Assembly: GCA_020746105.1 (NCBI GenBank)
Contig: CM036635.1
Location: forward strand, 10,558,001 to 10,622,000
Direction: 5' to 3'
Length of the DNA stretch: 64,000 nt
From: Trogon surrucura
Lineage: Eukaryota; Chordata; Aves; Trogoniformes; Trogonidae
Under the pieces are notes generated by a model. That model did not search any database. It worked only from the letters and a program-made list of their open reading frames with translations, and was not told the origin of the DNA. Position 1 is the first letter of the stretch; each line of letters opens with the position of its first letter. This document shows positions 12,201 to 24,030 of this stretch, piece by piece. The position numbers and the translations under genes are program-made.

Positions 12201-15200
12201 TTCATTAAACCAAAGTGACAGACAGGATCGACTGAGGTGGCCAGAGCAGTATGGGTGGTCAGGATGACCCACGTACAGTGTCCTCACTCCCTTCTTTTAC
12301 CAGTTGTCTCCAAGCAGTTTCTATTTCCCATGGACGGGCACGGTCAGAGATGTGCAGACCTCACACAGATGATTATGAGAAAAAGAAAAGAGCTGCTTGT
12401 TTTCACATGGGCTGAGACCAACTGTCCAAAGCAAGTCCAGATCCCAGACATCAGCTGGTGCAATTGCCACGTTGAGTCCAGGCTCCTGCAGAAGCAATAA
12501 AAAGCCTTGGACAGCATCTAGACACTTGTCTTTCTTGAAAAGAGGGAAGCTTAGAAATACACCAAACAAACCCCACAAATCCATCCCTAAACTGAGGAAG
12601 ATTTACATTCCTTGCAGCTCCCACACAAAGACAACTGGTAGGAGTCCCCAGCACAGATTACACCCAGGGGATTCCAGCACCAACCAAACCCTGTCACAGC
12701 TATTATCCAGGAGAAATGCTCTGATCCCAGCTACACGAGTCATTTACACAACAGCTGAAGAACAAAACATGAACTGCACACAGTCCCCGTGTAAACACCA
12801 CAGCGTTTTGGCTGGAAACTGTGGATAAACCCAGGTAATAACTCGCCACTGTGATACTTTGCATGGGGCCAGAGTACGGTCACCCATCACCACTTTGTCA
12901 GGAGCAAACAGGCGTTGATTAGTGCCACACAGGCCAGATCCTCTGAAGCTACAATAAGAATTGAAGTTGCATGGTATTTCCCTACAACGTGCTACCCTTT
13001 ACTGCACTCACAGACACAGGGAGCTGTGTCCGTACTATTTTATTCGCTTGCCTGTTTCTAGAGGAAAAGGGAAACTTCCCTGCAAACCATTGCTTTTATC
13101 CTGACATTTGGCTTGTGAAAGCAATTTTGGATTGAGTCTCAAACAATGATTCTCACCATTATGTTTGCTCTTTTGTCTCCTTGGACACACTGGTGAATTT
13201 GCTTCAAGCTAAGGCATGAATTCAGTAAGGTACGAAGAGAGCAGTTAGTGCAGCAAGACAGCTGGAGATGGAAAGCACACAGTGTGTTGTAGTTTTTAAT
13301 TGTTTCTGCTGCCAGAAAACAACCCAAGTACAGTAGCTTACAATATTTCCTGCACAAAATCCTAAGCATTGTCTGCATGGGATCCATCCACCGGCAAAGC
13401 AAAGACTTTCCCAAATTCTGCATTAGGCTGAAAGCAAGCATCCATAGGATTGTGTCTTGACCCACCTGCCTGCACGGAAGGCTTTTACTCAGCCACTCTA
13501 TTCTTTTCTCTCATTAACAATTTACACCTCATACCAATCTGCCTTCAGAAAAGAAACACTTCTAAAATCCCAAATAAGCTTGTTTTGGTTTCAGACTGTA
13601 ACACTTGGCACTGCCACAGCAATCCTAACCAGAAACATGTACTTCACACCTAACAGAGCACATTTTCGGTGTAAATTACTGCAAGGACACCTGCCTATAT
13701 TCTTGGGTACGTACCCATCTCTCTTCAGTCCAAACCTGAATTTAAGAACATGCAAATAAGACCTCCTGCATTTTCAGAAAAACCCAGACCAAATGCAGGC
13801 ACCTAAATACAGTAGCAACAAGGCTGCCCCAGCTGTGGAAAAGATTGGGTTTGAATCCTCTCTGGAGGAGAAATGGTCAGAAAAAATCTCCGTGGATGCT
13901 GGGTATGAAGGAAACACTCGTCAGCAGAGTTGCAGAAAAGGAAGAGAGAACCTAAGGCTCAGCATGGCCGATTGTTTTACACGGGCTCATTTCAATCCCA
14001 GGCTGCGTAAGGGGCTGTTGTGAAGCCAAAAGCAGAATCAAAACCACCAACACGACAGTGCAAACCTGCCCTAACACCAGCAAAACTCAAGCTGCAAGCG
14101 AGAGCTGAGCCACAGGACCCCCAGGAGCTATTGCCATTCAGCGTATTTCAATAGAAGCAGCACCGCTATGGGCAGAATTCCCTGCTGCACTTAAACCCAA
14201 GTGGAAGATTAGAGGGGTCATATTGGGTGTATTATTCCGGTTGGTATTTTGAGAACTGAAAATCTGAGAGGAGCAAAGTATACATACAAGAATCAATCAC
14301 AGTCACAAATCCAGGCATTTGAATTTACAACCAGCTCTCTTTTTGTGTCCGTAAATCGAGCAGGGAAAAGTAAAATCTTTGAAGATTTTCACAGAAAATG
14401 TTATTATGGGCTCAAAAAAAAAAAAAAAAGACAACATGGCTAGAACTGAACTTTTCGAACATATGCTGATGCAAAGGATGGGAGCAATCTTTCGGTTTTC
14501 ACGATCTTCCACAAAAGTAAACCAGTTTCCAGTTTACTGAAGGGCAAACAGCCAGCCAGTTCACAGAACTGGTGTAGGGGATTGTAAAGTGGTCTGTGAG
14601 CCCAGAGGATTGAAGAAGGAATCTCCACAGCACAGACTGGAAAGACAGACACATCCTTCAGCTTCACAATCAAAAAATAAGTAGGATCTCATAGTAAAAA
14701 AAAATGGACATTTACATTGGTGGTGTCCTCTCTCTCCGAACATTTACTGACTCCAGTGTCAAATCCTCCACTTTCTGGTGAGGCTCCTCCTTTTCTCCAC
14801 CGAGAGTCTCCTTCCCTGCTGACGGCAATAAAGCTAACAAGAAAAATCTATTCCATATTTGAAAATACATTCACTTCGGTCAAGTTTTTGCCCCCAGCAA
14901 GAAAAGACAACATCCCAGGGTTTGTTCCAACACCTTGAGAAGCAATTTGACAACTGGCATTTTCATGCTAATAGACTCTTTTTGCTTCAGAAATGTTAAT
15001 CTATTTAAAAGGTCACTTTTATTTAAAAAAATCTTCATGAAAGGCTTCCAAGCGCCTTTGACACTGGATTACATCATGTTTCCTCTGACATCTGAGTCAC
15101 AAAACGCTCAGAGCAGGATTTCCAAGGCTTCCCTTTATTTTCTGTTCCCATGAATCCCACTCCCACTGCGATCAATAGGATTATTGCCACAGGCTGGCAA

Positions 15201-15948
15201 ATGCTGAACACATTTGAAGGCCCTAACCTCAAAGTCAATATTTTCCAGTCAGGAAAATAACACTTTGGTTATCAATGAATATGTCAAGCAAGAGGCTCAT
15301 TATGAACAAAGCAGGCTAGTAAATGATCCCAAAAGAAAAAAGAAATAATAGTGCAATGTAACATGTTCCCTACAGCCTATGGCAGTGCACTGCGATGAAT
15401 TTAAGCTGGTTTAAGGTGCCTGTTAAGTGAATCAAGAATTAAAGCAGTATTTCTGAATATCTGCAGAAAAAGGATGAAAGGGATACCAGAAGGCTGCCGT
15501 AGTCTCCTGCTTGTACCCCAAAGCGAGATCAATTTTGCCTATGTCTTTCTCGCTAGACATTTCCCAAGCAACTATTAAACACCTTCATTTATTCCATGCC
15601 TCTGCCAAACTCCTCCAGAGCTTTGCTGCCTTCATGGCTGGACACTCCTCCCCAACATCCACTGGTTACGGCCCCTCCCGTAACGCAACCATGAAGTCCT
15701 CCTGATCCTCTTTACAATAGCTGTTGCACTCGGAAAGTCTGTTCCTTCTCTCTCCTCATCTCTAAACCATCAGAATTTCTTCTTTTATAGGTCATGTTTT
15801 CCCAGGGCTTTCTAAGCACTTACCTGCAGATTGTTCTGGAGGACCAGACCTTTCCTGAATCCCTGACCATCACCCTTCCTTGCTCAAAAAAAAAACACTC
15901 CAGTGCTCAAAGCCAATAAACTCCTTACACCAGCATTTACCTTGATTT
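9201..15948. other. long non-coding stretch
   Basis: No gene or classifiable repeat was recognised. A-runs lie at 10343-10354 and 14414-14429, and a short purine-rich tract at about 10370-10395. A plausible minus-strand splice donor (CTGCAG followed by GTAAGT, plus-strand positions about 15822-15833) has a pyrimidine-rich stretch upstream, but the implied mini-exon is short and has no clear frame. The segment is otherwise unique sequence with chance ORFs. Confidence 0.55.
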
Positions 15949-16201
15949 TCACGGTTCAGCCCAATCTTTGAGCTGAAATCTCAGCGTGATCCCTCTCACA
16001 GTGATCTCGCTATTTTCTCCTCCAGTTCTGCCTACAACCAGTACATCTTTTCTTTGAACTGTTTCAAAAAGAAGAAGGGTCCATTTAGGGAGTACCTGCA
16101 GTTTCACGATTTCATCTAAAATAGCAAGGGCGCTTCTGATGCAATTTGGACGTTTCACACGATTGCATAAAACTTTTTGGTCAGCACAAAACCAGCCAGG
16201 C
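15949..16201 (-). CDS. candidate terminal coding exon, unknown protein
   Basis: On the minus strand a pyrimidine-rich run ending TGCTGCTGCACGTTTCCAG makes a good splice acceptor just above position 16201. From there an open frame of about 83 codons runs to a TGA at 15949. Its N-terminal third is rich in Cys and basic residues (PGWFCADQKVLCNRVKRPNC), followed by a plausible amphipathic helix (SALAILDEIVKLQ) and beta-like segments (DVLVVGRTGG, EITVRGITLRFQLK). I do not recognise a family. No upstream partner exon was found and no AATAAA was confirmed close downstream, so this may equally be a chance frame beside a cryptic acceptor. The CpGs in the frame and the non-repetitive composition weakly favour a real exon. 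Confidence 0.25.
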
Positions 16202-16990
16202 CTGGAAACGTGCAGCAGCAGGAGGATCAGCGCTCCTGCAGCTTAAAGCCCAGGGCCCTACGCTGTTACTTAAATGGAAGATTCTTTCAGAGCGGTATTA
16301 AGGTTTAGGACTTATAACTGAAGAGCTCTAATCCTTTCCAGTAGAGGCCAATGGTGCATGTAAGAGTATTAAACTCGGTATACATTAAATCCTAAACATT
16401 TCCAAGTTGCAAGCAGAACTAGATCACAATCAAAGCCTGCAATTCAAATATGCTTACTTGAACGAGCTCAAAATCCAGGGTCTGACTTCAGCATGACTCT
16501 TCTCCGTACACTGTGAGCTCCAGATCTGGACTGGAGATACTAAATAGCAGCCTCAGTCCTTATCTTTAGCCTATCTGAAGATCAAAGAGAATTGTAAACA
16601 AAAGGATTCCAAGGCATTGAAGTGATACATTTGTAATGAGTTTCTCCTATTATTCCACACAGTTGGGATTTTTCAGGGTGAAGGAAGGAGATTTTGGCAG
16701 CCAGTTAAGAAGCGAAGATGGAAACACATTTTAACACATTTTAATATTAATTTCCCTTCCCTCCTCTCGCACTTTCTGCTCAACAAAAGCACTGAACAGA
16801 CAGATCCGTGAAATTACAAGAGATACAAATCCTTTATCCACCGTTTGCAGTTGTTGACATGCAAGACCCTTAATATGTAAATAAACTGGGCTGGGCGTTT
16901 TTTTTTCTTGTCAAAGCAGCATTGCTCCACAGATAAACAGCGACAATGCAGCCTGTGTGATGGCCCAAATAATTAGTTCCTGCAACCTGG
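16202..16990. other. non-coding, nothing recognised
   Basis: Unique-looking DNA, moderately AT-rich. A direct repeat of ACACATTTTA occurs at about 16726-16746. No gene or repeat family was identified. Confidence 0.5.
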
Positions 16991-17390
16991 GCATCTTCCT
17001 GAAGCACCTCTTCAAGTCTAACTCTGCTGGGGAGCAAGAGGGAAAGGGCCGCTCCTCGGCTGTGCACGAGACAGCGACACGGCTGAGAAAGAAATTCAAC
17101 TTCAAATCATCTGCCATTTTTAAAGTGATGTCCCTTGATCATGAATTAGTGTCAAGGCAGATGATGAGGGATGAAGCAAGGAATGAATGAGCAGAAGAGA
17201 GCGGAGAGAGGGAGAGAGAGAGAAACAAGGAGATTCTCCAGAGGCTTACGAGGAGCCAGTGAGGAGACCGTGCACGCACGCGCCGTCTCCTTCTCGGAGT
17301 CTGCGTTTTGCCAAAAAAATAAGACGACCCTGATCCCTAGAAATGTTCCTGTCTGCTGGCTCCCGGAGATAAGGAAGTGATATTTCACAG
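16991..17390. promoter_or_regulatory. purine tract and CpG cluster, possible regulatory element
   Basis: A GA-rich low-complexity run (GAGAGAGGGAGAGAGAGAGAAAC, about 17205-17227) lies beside a small CpG cluster (GACCGTGCACGCACGCGCCGTCTCC, about 17266-17290, and CTCGGAG, TGCGTTT). GA repeats and alternating purine-pyrimidine CG runs are common near vertebrate promoters but are also common as random microsatellites. No transcript signature was identified. Confidence 0.2.
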
Positions 17391-20300
17391 TCTGACACTA
17401 ATCATATTTGGGCATATTAAGTAAGGACGGTCCAGAGGCTTTCTTTGCAGCATGCATATTCCAAGTTCAAAGCAAGCACTCGTTACTGTGCCTAAAAAAT
17501 CCTCTTAACTCAGAAACACAAGACAAAGAGGGAAGGCAAGAAAGAATGGGAGGGAGGTCCTGGAGGGGGGGTAGGGAGAAGTGTCATTATCTTTGCATTG
17601 TCCTCCCTACCCAATCCTGTCGGTGACATCTGCTGCAACATTTTATGATGGGGGACACATCCCCCTTTCCCCCCACCATCCATGAAAACAGAACAGGAGA
17701 CTCGCTAATACAATATTCCGTGGCTGTGATTTACACATCCCAGACTTCATTCAGCCTAAAGATACGACAGCCACTACAGAGCCAGCTCCAGGGATGAAAC
17801 CAGTGGAATTATCCCCATCGGAGACCGGGCTCCTGCAGCAGGAAATTGCTCACCTGGCTCTGCTGCTCTCCCCGAGCAGAGGTCACTGTCTGCCTCCCCA
17901 GCCTGGCTCCTCATTCCAGTCTGCTGCCCACGGCAAAATAAACCCACCACAAAAAAACCTTCACTAAAGCTTGAAACAGGTGGCCTCCTTTAAAGGGACC
18001 TGCATAGCTAAAGGCAGACTGGGATGGAGAGCCAGAAGAAAACATGCCCCAGTGTGGACCCGTGCTCGGGTCCGTCCACAGCATAGCCCAGCCCCAGGCT
18101 GCTGCACCCCACTGCAGTTTTGGCTCCCAGAGTATGAAGTCTATGAGAAAAACACCTTTAACAACTCGAGTTGGCAGAGGAAGGCTTTAGTGAATGTCGC
18201 CTTCTCCAACAGCCCTGCCTAAACCCAAGCCGTTAGTCCATGCTGCATCTCACGACAGCCAAGGTGTTTGATTCCACTCGATCTATCCAGCAACAGATAG
18301 ATCCCACTCAGCAACAGATAGGCCAGGGCAGGCCAAAAGATAAAAGTTTCAGCAAATAATCTATTTTAAAAAGTGAATCGGTTTTGGAGAAGAGCCAGGA
18401 AGGTCACTACATTGGATCTCAGCATTATGCAGAATGAATATTTCAACTCCCTTTTTGCCAAGTTATATTTTTAGTAGGAGACTAACCTACTTTTAATGAA
18501 GAGGATGAAATAACCCCCATACGAACTTCGATTTGTTCCATCAACAGCAATTCCCACACGTTTAATTTTTTATTCTGACACGCAAGCACAAAAACACAAC
18601 ACAGGCCGGTGCTTACAGCACAAGGCGAAGCTGCCACAAGGAAAGGACTTGTCACAAGTCCTTCCCACACCTTCCCAACTCTTCTGAACACCTCAGACCA
18701 AGTGCTACAGACTGATCCAATTGTGGAGTAGTTCTTCTAAATCTGGAGTTGCTCAAAGAACCTATTCATTTCACTGAGATTACACAGCCACAAGTGACCG
18801 TTTTAGGAGCAGCACAGGTCTGGGATTCTCAAACAGCAATTATAAAGAGAAGAAAACTGATTAGCGTCGAAGCTGAGCTAAGAACCTCACTGGTCTGTGG
18901 GGAGCCGTACAGGGAAATGACGAGAGGTGGGGGTGGATTTATTTTTTTTTTTACTACAATTGCTATCTTTGAAGCATTCACATGACACCACCCATCAGCA
19001 TCTGGATAGAAGCACCAGAGTTTGTTTCCACGTGCTAAACCTCAACGGAGTTTCATCCGAACCACCATCAAGAAGCTGGTTCTGCTCATGAGGGTAGACT
19101 CGTACCACAGCCTCCACCCCATGCTTAAATGAAAACTAACTTGGACATTAGCAGCTATATATCAGGATTTAACATATTCCCCTGTCAAGTCTAGGCTAAT
19201 CCAACAACACGACATCCTCCCCAGAGCCCACATTGCTCATTCCCATAAATCGGGGTGTGTAGTAAAGCACTCTGAAAGGTACAACCTAAATGTCTTCCCC
19301 ACAGGGAAAAGCCCCCACTACCCTAAGCTTATTCTGTTGTACAGTGCCACTCACACATTGATCACACTCCTTCGAAAGGTCAGCATGTCCCACATCAGCT
19401 CCTTCCCGTTCCAAAGATCTCAGGAACTGGAAATTTCCAGGTTAGGAATGACTTCAGTTCTGTGTTTTCGTTTCCCAGAGGATAAGTCTTATGCCTGGTA
19501 CCACGCTAAAATAAAATCATCTAAGAGTCCTGTTCCACTATAGAAGACATGCTCTCAACTACTGTCCAGTATTACTAGATTTTGAAACGTGGGGGGACTG
19601 CAGTTACAGAAGACACCACCACTTGAACATGGCCACATACCAGAAAGCCACCAAGTGGCCCCTTGGTCTAATCCCACAGGGATAAGCCTACTTCTGTTTC
19701 CTCCTGTTTAAAAACCTACAACCTGAAATTCACTTCCTAACAAGGTAAACCTGGACACAGCAATTGCTGTACCCGGAGCTACATCAGCTGGCTGGACCTG
19801 GGCTACAGCCCTGGCTCCTTGTCTCTTCCCTGTTCACGTAACAAACCCTGCAACGAACCTGCCGTGCCCTACAGCGAGCTGTGAGCACCTTCCACGCTCC
19901 TTTATAATTCTGCTCGTGAACTAGAAAATCAATTTTACTGAAACCCAGCCTTCAGAGCTACATGGAATGCAAGGAATGAGATTAAAAGGGATTATGTGTT
20001 TCTTGCAAGCCATGAGGCTTGATAGCTCAGACAGCCATCGCCTTAACATGTTCTCCACTTTGTTTGAATTGTTATTACCCCCCAGCTCTTTGAGTATGAA
20101 GGTTTGTAAGGATGAGCCATATGCCATGCAATTAGGATTTCGTTTCTGCTCATTGTTCACACAATTGAGAACGGTCTTTTGGATGTTTGCAGGTTGCTGA
20201 CATTTTTTCTGTATCTTCAGGCAGTGCTACACGTTTAGTGGTAAACATCCTGGAGGCAGAAGCAAAGTCTTAGAACCAAGTGGAACGGATGCCAAATCCA

Positions 20301-21335
20301 AACTTTCCTCCAATTTAGGCAGGAAAAATTTTCAGAATTAGCTTATCCAATACTATCACACAGTTTCAGGCAAAGGCCATTTGCAAGGTCCAGATGCCCT
20401 CAAAAATGGGACACAGGCTTTTGGTTCAGGCTTTCTCGTCATTTCAGATCAAGCGTTCATCTGCATTGCAACAGGATCCATGTGGTTAATAAACTTAACC
20501 AGTCGTACCAAATAAAAGGCATGTATTTTATGAGATGTCAAAGGAACAGGTCTTTTTCAGGAGGTTGTTCCAGTGACTCTTACTTGAGCAGAGATTTGAG
20601 AAATCCACAGGCAGCCATGCCCTCACAAACCACAAAGATATCTACATGACTGACTGCCCCACACCAGCAAAAAATGCCTGGAAGCATATACAAATACACA
20701 AGCCTCGAGTGGACCTGACCCCAGCCCTGCTCCTCAGCTGATCTTTATCCTACTCTAGAATTTTAGCTGTGGTGGATACCTCTGCTTTCCAGTCTGAGGA
20801 TGCATGATTATCCCACCTCACTGCTGGGAACACCTCCCATTTCACACTCCTCACCCCACGTAATCACCTTCTTCCTGTTATCTCCATTCCAGGAAGGCAT
20901 CAAATCCAGCCAAAGAGCCTCCTTTTCTTCCCTTCAGCAGAGGCACACCAGAAAGGTACAACCCTCACGATGGATGGATTGACACAATCAGAAAGAATTT
21001 AATTCATGTTTAATCTGCAGCTAATGACTGCAGGTTCCTTCCAACTCTCGGTCCCCTTCCAATTTTTCACTGGTAAATTGCTATAGCTTGCAGTTGAAGC
21101 TCTTCACAGTAGATTAGTTAACATTATGTTTTTATTAAAGCTGAAGTTAATATCCTTATTCTCTGAAGGAGACCACTGGGGTTGCTGGAATTATTTTTTT
21201 CCCCCTTCAGTTTTTTACTAAGAGCCTTCTCTGTTGAGTTAGAAACACAGAGCCTGCAGACCCCCAGCTGAAAGCTTAAGGGAGCCCCAAACAGTTACCT
21301 CTTAAATGATTATTTACATTGGAATATAAAAATCA
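17391..21335. other. long non-coding stretch
   Basis: No gene recognised. CAGCAACAGATAG occurs twice within about 40 bases near 18288-18320. The ORFs are short and on conflicting strands. Nothing else can be supported. Confidence 0.55.
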
Positions 21336-21415
21336 CTCTGCTGGATCAGACCAGGAGTCTGTCTACCCAGTATCCTGTCTCTGATGGTGGCCAGCTGCTC
21401 TAGAGCAGGGCTGGT
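21336..21415 (+). repeat. ancient amniote interspersed repeat fragment
   Basis: About 80 bases read CTGCTGGATCAGACCAG...GTCTACCCAGTATCCTGTCTCTGA...GTGGCCAG. This matches from memory a motif (CTGGGTCAGACCA...GTCCATCTAGCCCAGTATCCTGTCT...AGTGGCC) that is highly repeated in turtle genomes and present as old copies in birds. I cannot name the family with certainty. The fragment is diverged and isolated, consistent with an old insertion. An alternative is an exapted conserved element derived from it. Confidence 0.5.
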
Positions 21416-21814
21416 CATAAGTTTTCTGTCAGAGCTTTACCAATAGATACATTATTTTTCATTACATAACATTCTTGACCAAAAAAAGCAGCCCGCTGCC
21501 TACAGAAAATGTTGATTTTGCAATGAAAAAAACCAGAGGTCTCTAATCTGAATGATTTTGCATTTTGGCCATAAAGCTTTCCATTTCCGGATCAAATATA
21601 ATTGCTTTTCAGTGAAGACTCAGAATTTTCTGGGGGGGAAAAAAGTTGTTATATGAAATTATATTCATATTCATCAGTAATCTCCAACAGAATATTCCTA
21701 GTTTATAAACGATCACAAAAATCTTGTCAGAAGAATATCTTCTGCTCCAATCTGAAGAAGTCTTCAACAATTGGCAAAGACAAAATTATGGTGCAAACTC
21801 TCCACAGACTGACA
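21416..21814. other. non-coding spacer
   Basis: AT-rich unique sequence between the ancient repeat and the CR1 insertion. The ORF running into the CR1 starts at 21724, but its first 30 or so codons are host sequence and not part of the element. Confidence 0.5.
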
Positions 21815-22248
21815 GGGCAACTGGGATGATTAAGGGAGTGGAGCATCTCCCTTATGAGAAAAGACTGAGGGAGCTGGGGCTCTTTAGTTTGGAGAAGAGG
21901 AGACTGAGGGGTGACCTCATTAATGTTTACAAATATATCAAGGGTGAGTGTCACGAGGATGGAGCCAGGCTCTTCTCGGTGACAACCACTGATAGGACAA
22001 GGGGTAATGGGCTGAAACTGGAACATAAGAGGTTCCGCTTAAACTCGAGAAGAAACTTCTTCTCAGTGAGGGTGACGGAGCCCTGGCCCAGGCTGCCCAG
22101 GGAGGTTGTGGAGTCTCCTTCTCTGGAGACATTCAAGACCCGCCTGGACACGTTCCTGTGTAGCATTATCGAGGCGTTCCTGCTCTGGCAGGGGGATTGG
22201 ACTTGATCATCTTTCGAGGTCCCTTCCAATCCCTGACATTCTGTGATG
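21815..22248 (+). mobile_element. CR1 LINE, 5'-truncated, with RT ORF2 C-terminal remnant
   Basis: About 434 bp of CR1 in sense orientation. The frame from about 21828 to the TGA at 22204-22206 stays open and reads the C-terminal tail of CR1 ORF2, with the family's diagnostic strings [34 protein letters not shown] and [15 protein letters not shown]. The catalytic reverse transcriptase and endonuclease regions are missing, so the copy is dead. The 3' end shows GGTCCCTTCCAATCCC and one ATTCTGTGAT unit. CR1 inserts by target-primed reverse transcription, commonly with severe 5' truncation, as here. The intact remnant frame implies moderate age rather than selection. Confidence 0.95.
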
Positions 22249-23725
22249 CTTTAAAGACCCATGTTATGCCCTGCTCCGTTCACCTCTGCGCTGCAGACCA
22301 GCTCTGCAAATTGTCAGGAAGCAGAGCTCAGAGCAAAAAAAAGGCTGGTTTGAAGCTCTTCTATCTCTGGAGGACTTCCATCCCATGCCAAGAGCTCCTA
22401 AGGAGCTTCCTGCCTTCCCTTCCCACTCTTCTCACACAACTTTTGTGACACTAGAAATAGAATCGAACTGTGCTAAATAGCCGGTGCACTGAAAAAAACC
22501 TCACATAGCACCAGTTGCACCACTCTGATGCCAAACTCCAAACCAACATGTAGACATGGAGTTGACCATCCCTCATGGTTGTTCCTTCAGCTGCTGGAGC
22601 TCCTTTACCCTTGGTTAAAGGTTACACAGACCACTGAGCTGCCCCTGACAACTGGCTGCAGGGATTTAATCCCCAGCAAGCAGGAGGGGTGTCAGGACCA
22701 TCTTTCAGCCCTGGGACTCCACAGAGGAAAATGTATTAATAAGTCCATCCAGGAGAAGCAGCAATTTGCAACACAGCTAGGAAAAAAAAAAAAAAGAAAG
22801 AAAAAATAAAATAAAAAGGATTCCCTCAGAGCAGAGAGCAGAGCCATTATCACCCGGGGAAATTTAGGAGACAGCTCTAAATCCCACAGGGATCATATAT
22901 TCAAGTTCATCTCTTCAATCAGGAGAGCTAGAAATTGCCTTTTAAAAAAAAAAATTAATGTTGAGCTGTCAAATAAGCACAAGATGAGCCTCAGAAGAAA
23001 AAGCCTGATTTCTTTGGGCTCTCTGGGAAAGGAGGAGAAGCTGCCACACTGCAGCAGAACACTTGTAAGCGCGCTCCCTGCAGGGGCTAACCTGGGCTGG
23101 GCAGGGACTAGGGCTCGTCAAAAGGCGGTGGAAAAATCTCTCACCGAGATGGAATTTGACAGAGCAAATATCTTTTTCAACCTTAAAGTTCATTTTTACA
23201 GAATTTCTTTCAGTTTAATCAAAACGACCGGAGGGAACAGATCATTTCTACAAATTTTGTTTGTGTTGTTTGGTTTCTACAAATTGGCTCATGTTGTTTG
23301 GTTTTCTTTTTCCTCTGGTCCAGTCCTCAAACCCTGAGAAACACTTGTTCACCAGTGAAAACTACAGAAATTGCACTGAGAGGGAATAAAGCAACAGGCT
23401 CAGCGTTCGCATCCCTTCGCACCTCTTCATCACAGCTGCCAGGACAGGAGGGCTCCGCTTTGCAACGCAAGCTGGCCCCAATTTCTAGACTTGCTCTCGC
23501 CACCCGCAGCCACACCCCCCGTCCTGCGACTCCCACGCCGTCCCGCAGCTCCTGCGGAGCTGATGCCTGGTCCAAGCCCCAGACTACAAGAGGGTTGCTA
23601 GGAATTAATGAGTTATGCCAACAATATGTAGGTTTTCTGCCTCTGAGCCCACCTAGGGTGCAAACCACAGCACCAGTTGAACCCCAGGATCTGCCTCTCT
23701 CCGACTCAACGCTCCTGCACACCGT
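22249..23725. other. non-coding stretch with an A-rich tract
   Basis: Contains an A-rich low-complexity run at 22782-22818 and a duplicated GTTGTTTGGTTT at about 23266-23305. The 23.40-23.58 kb part is GC- and CpG-rich and supports frames of about 130-145 codons on both strands, as expected from composition. No gene was recognised. Confidence 0.5.
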
Positions 23726-24030
23726 GGCTTTTTAATTAACCTTGAAACAGCAAAGGGTCATCTTTTTTTTTTTTCTTTTTGCCAAACACAGCCATATTTT
23801 ACAGGGATGGTGACAAGCTAATTAACTTAATTCTTATGACACCTCTCTGTGAGATGAGGCCAGGGTTGGCTAGTTCTGCAATGCAGTGTTGGGCTAATTA
23901 AAAAATAATTACTACTTCACCAAGGACAAGAACAAGAAGTTAATTAAAAGAATGAGGTGTAGCCTTAATGAAACTCATCGGATTGTATTCATTCAGATGT
24001 CCCACAGCCAAATTCCCCCCGTTAGAATAT
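23726..24030. promoter_or_regulatory. TAATTA-rich candidate conserved enhancer
   Basis: Within about 220 bases there are several homeodomain core sites: TTTAATTAAC at 23731-23740, CTAATTAACTTAATTC at 23818-23833, CTAATTAAAAAATAATTAC at 23894-23912 and GTTAATTAAAAG at 23939-23950. The spacing sequence is not simple AT-repeat; it includes ordered unique sequence such as the part around 23845-23890. Clustered TAATTA/TTAATTAA sites embedded in complex sequence are typical of vertebrate developmental enhancers bound by LIM, Paired-type or Hox proteins. The motifs are seen directly; enhancer function is inferred. Confidence 0.35.

Noticed and set aside
18749-18900. Possible MIR-like segment (GATTACACAGCCACAAGTGACC)
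   Set aside because: Only one short block resembles MIR; order and spacing of other blocks do not fit.
21724-21827. Extension of the CR1 frame upstream of the element
   Set aside because: The first 30 or so codons are host sequence that happens to be open; not a host-CR1 fusion gene.
22782-22818. Poly(A) tail of a processed pseudogene
   Set aside because: The DNA before it gives no recognisable gene sequence; it looks like a simple A-rich tract.
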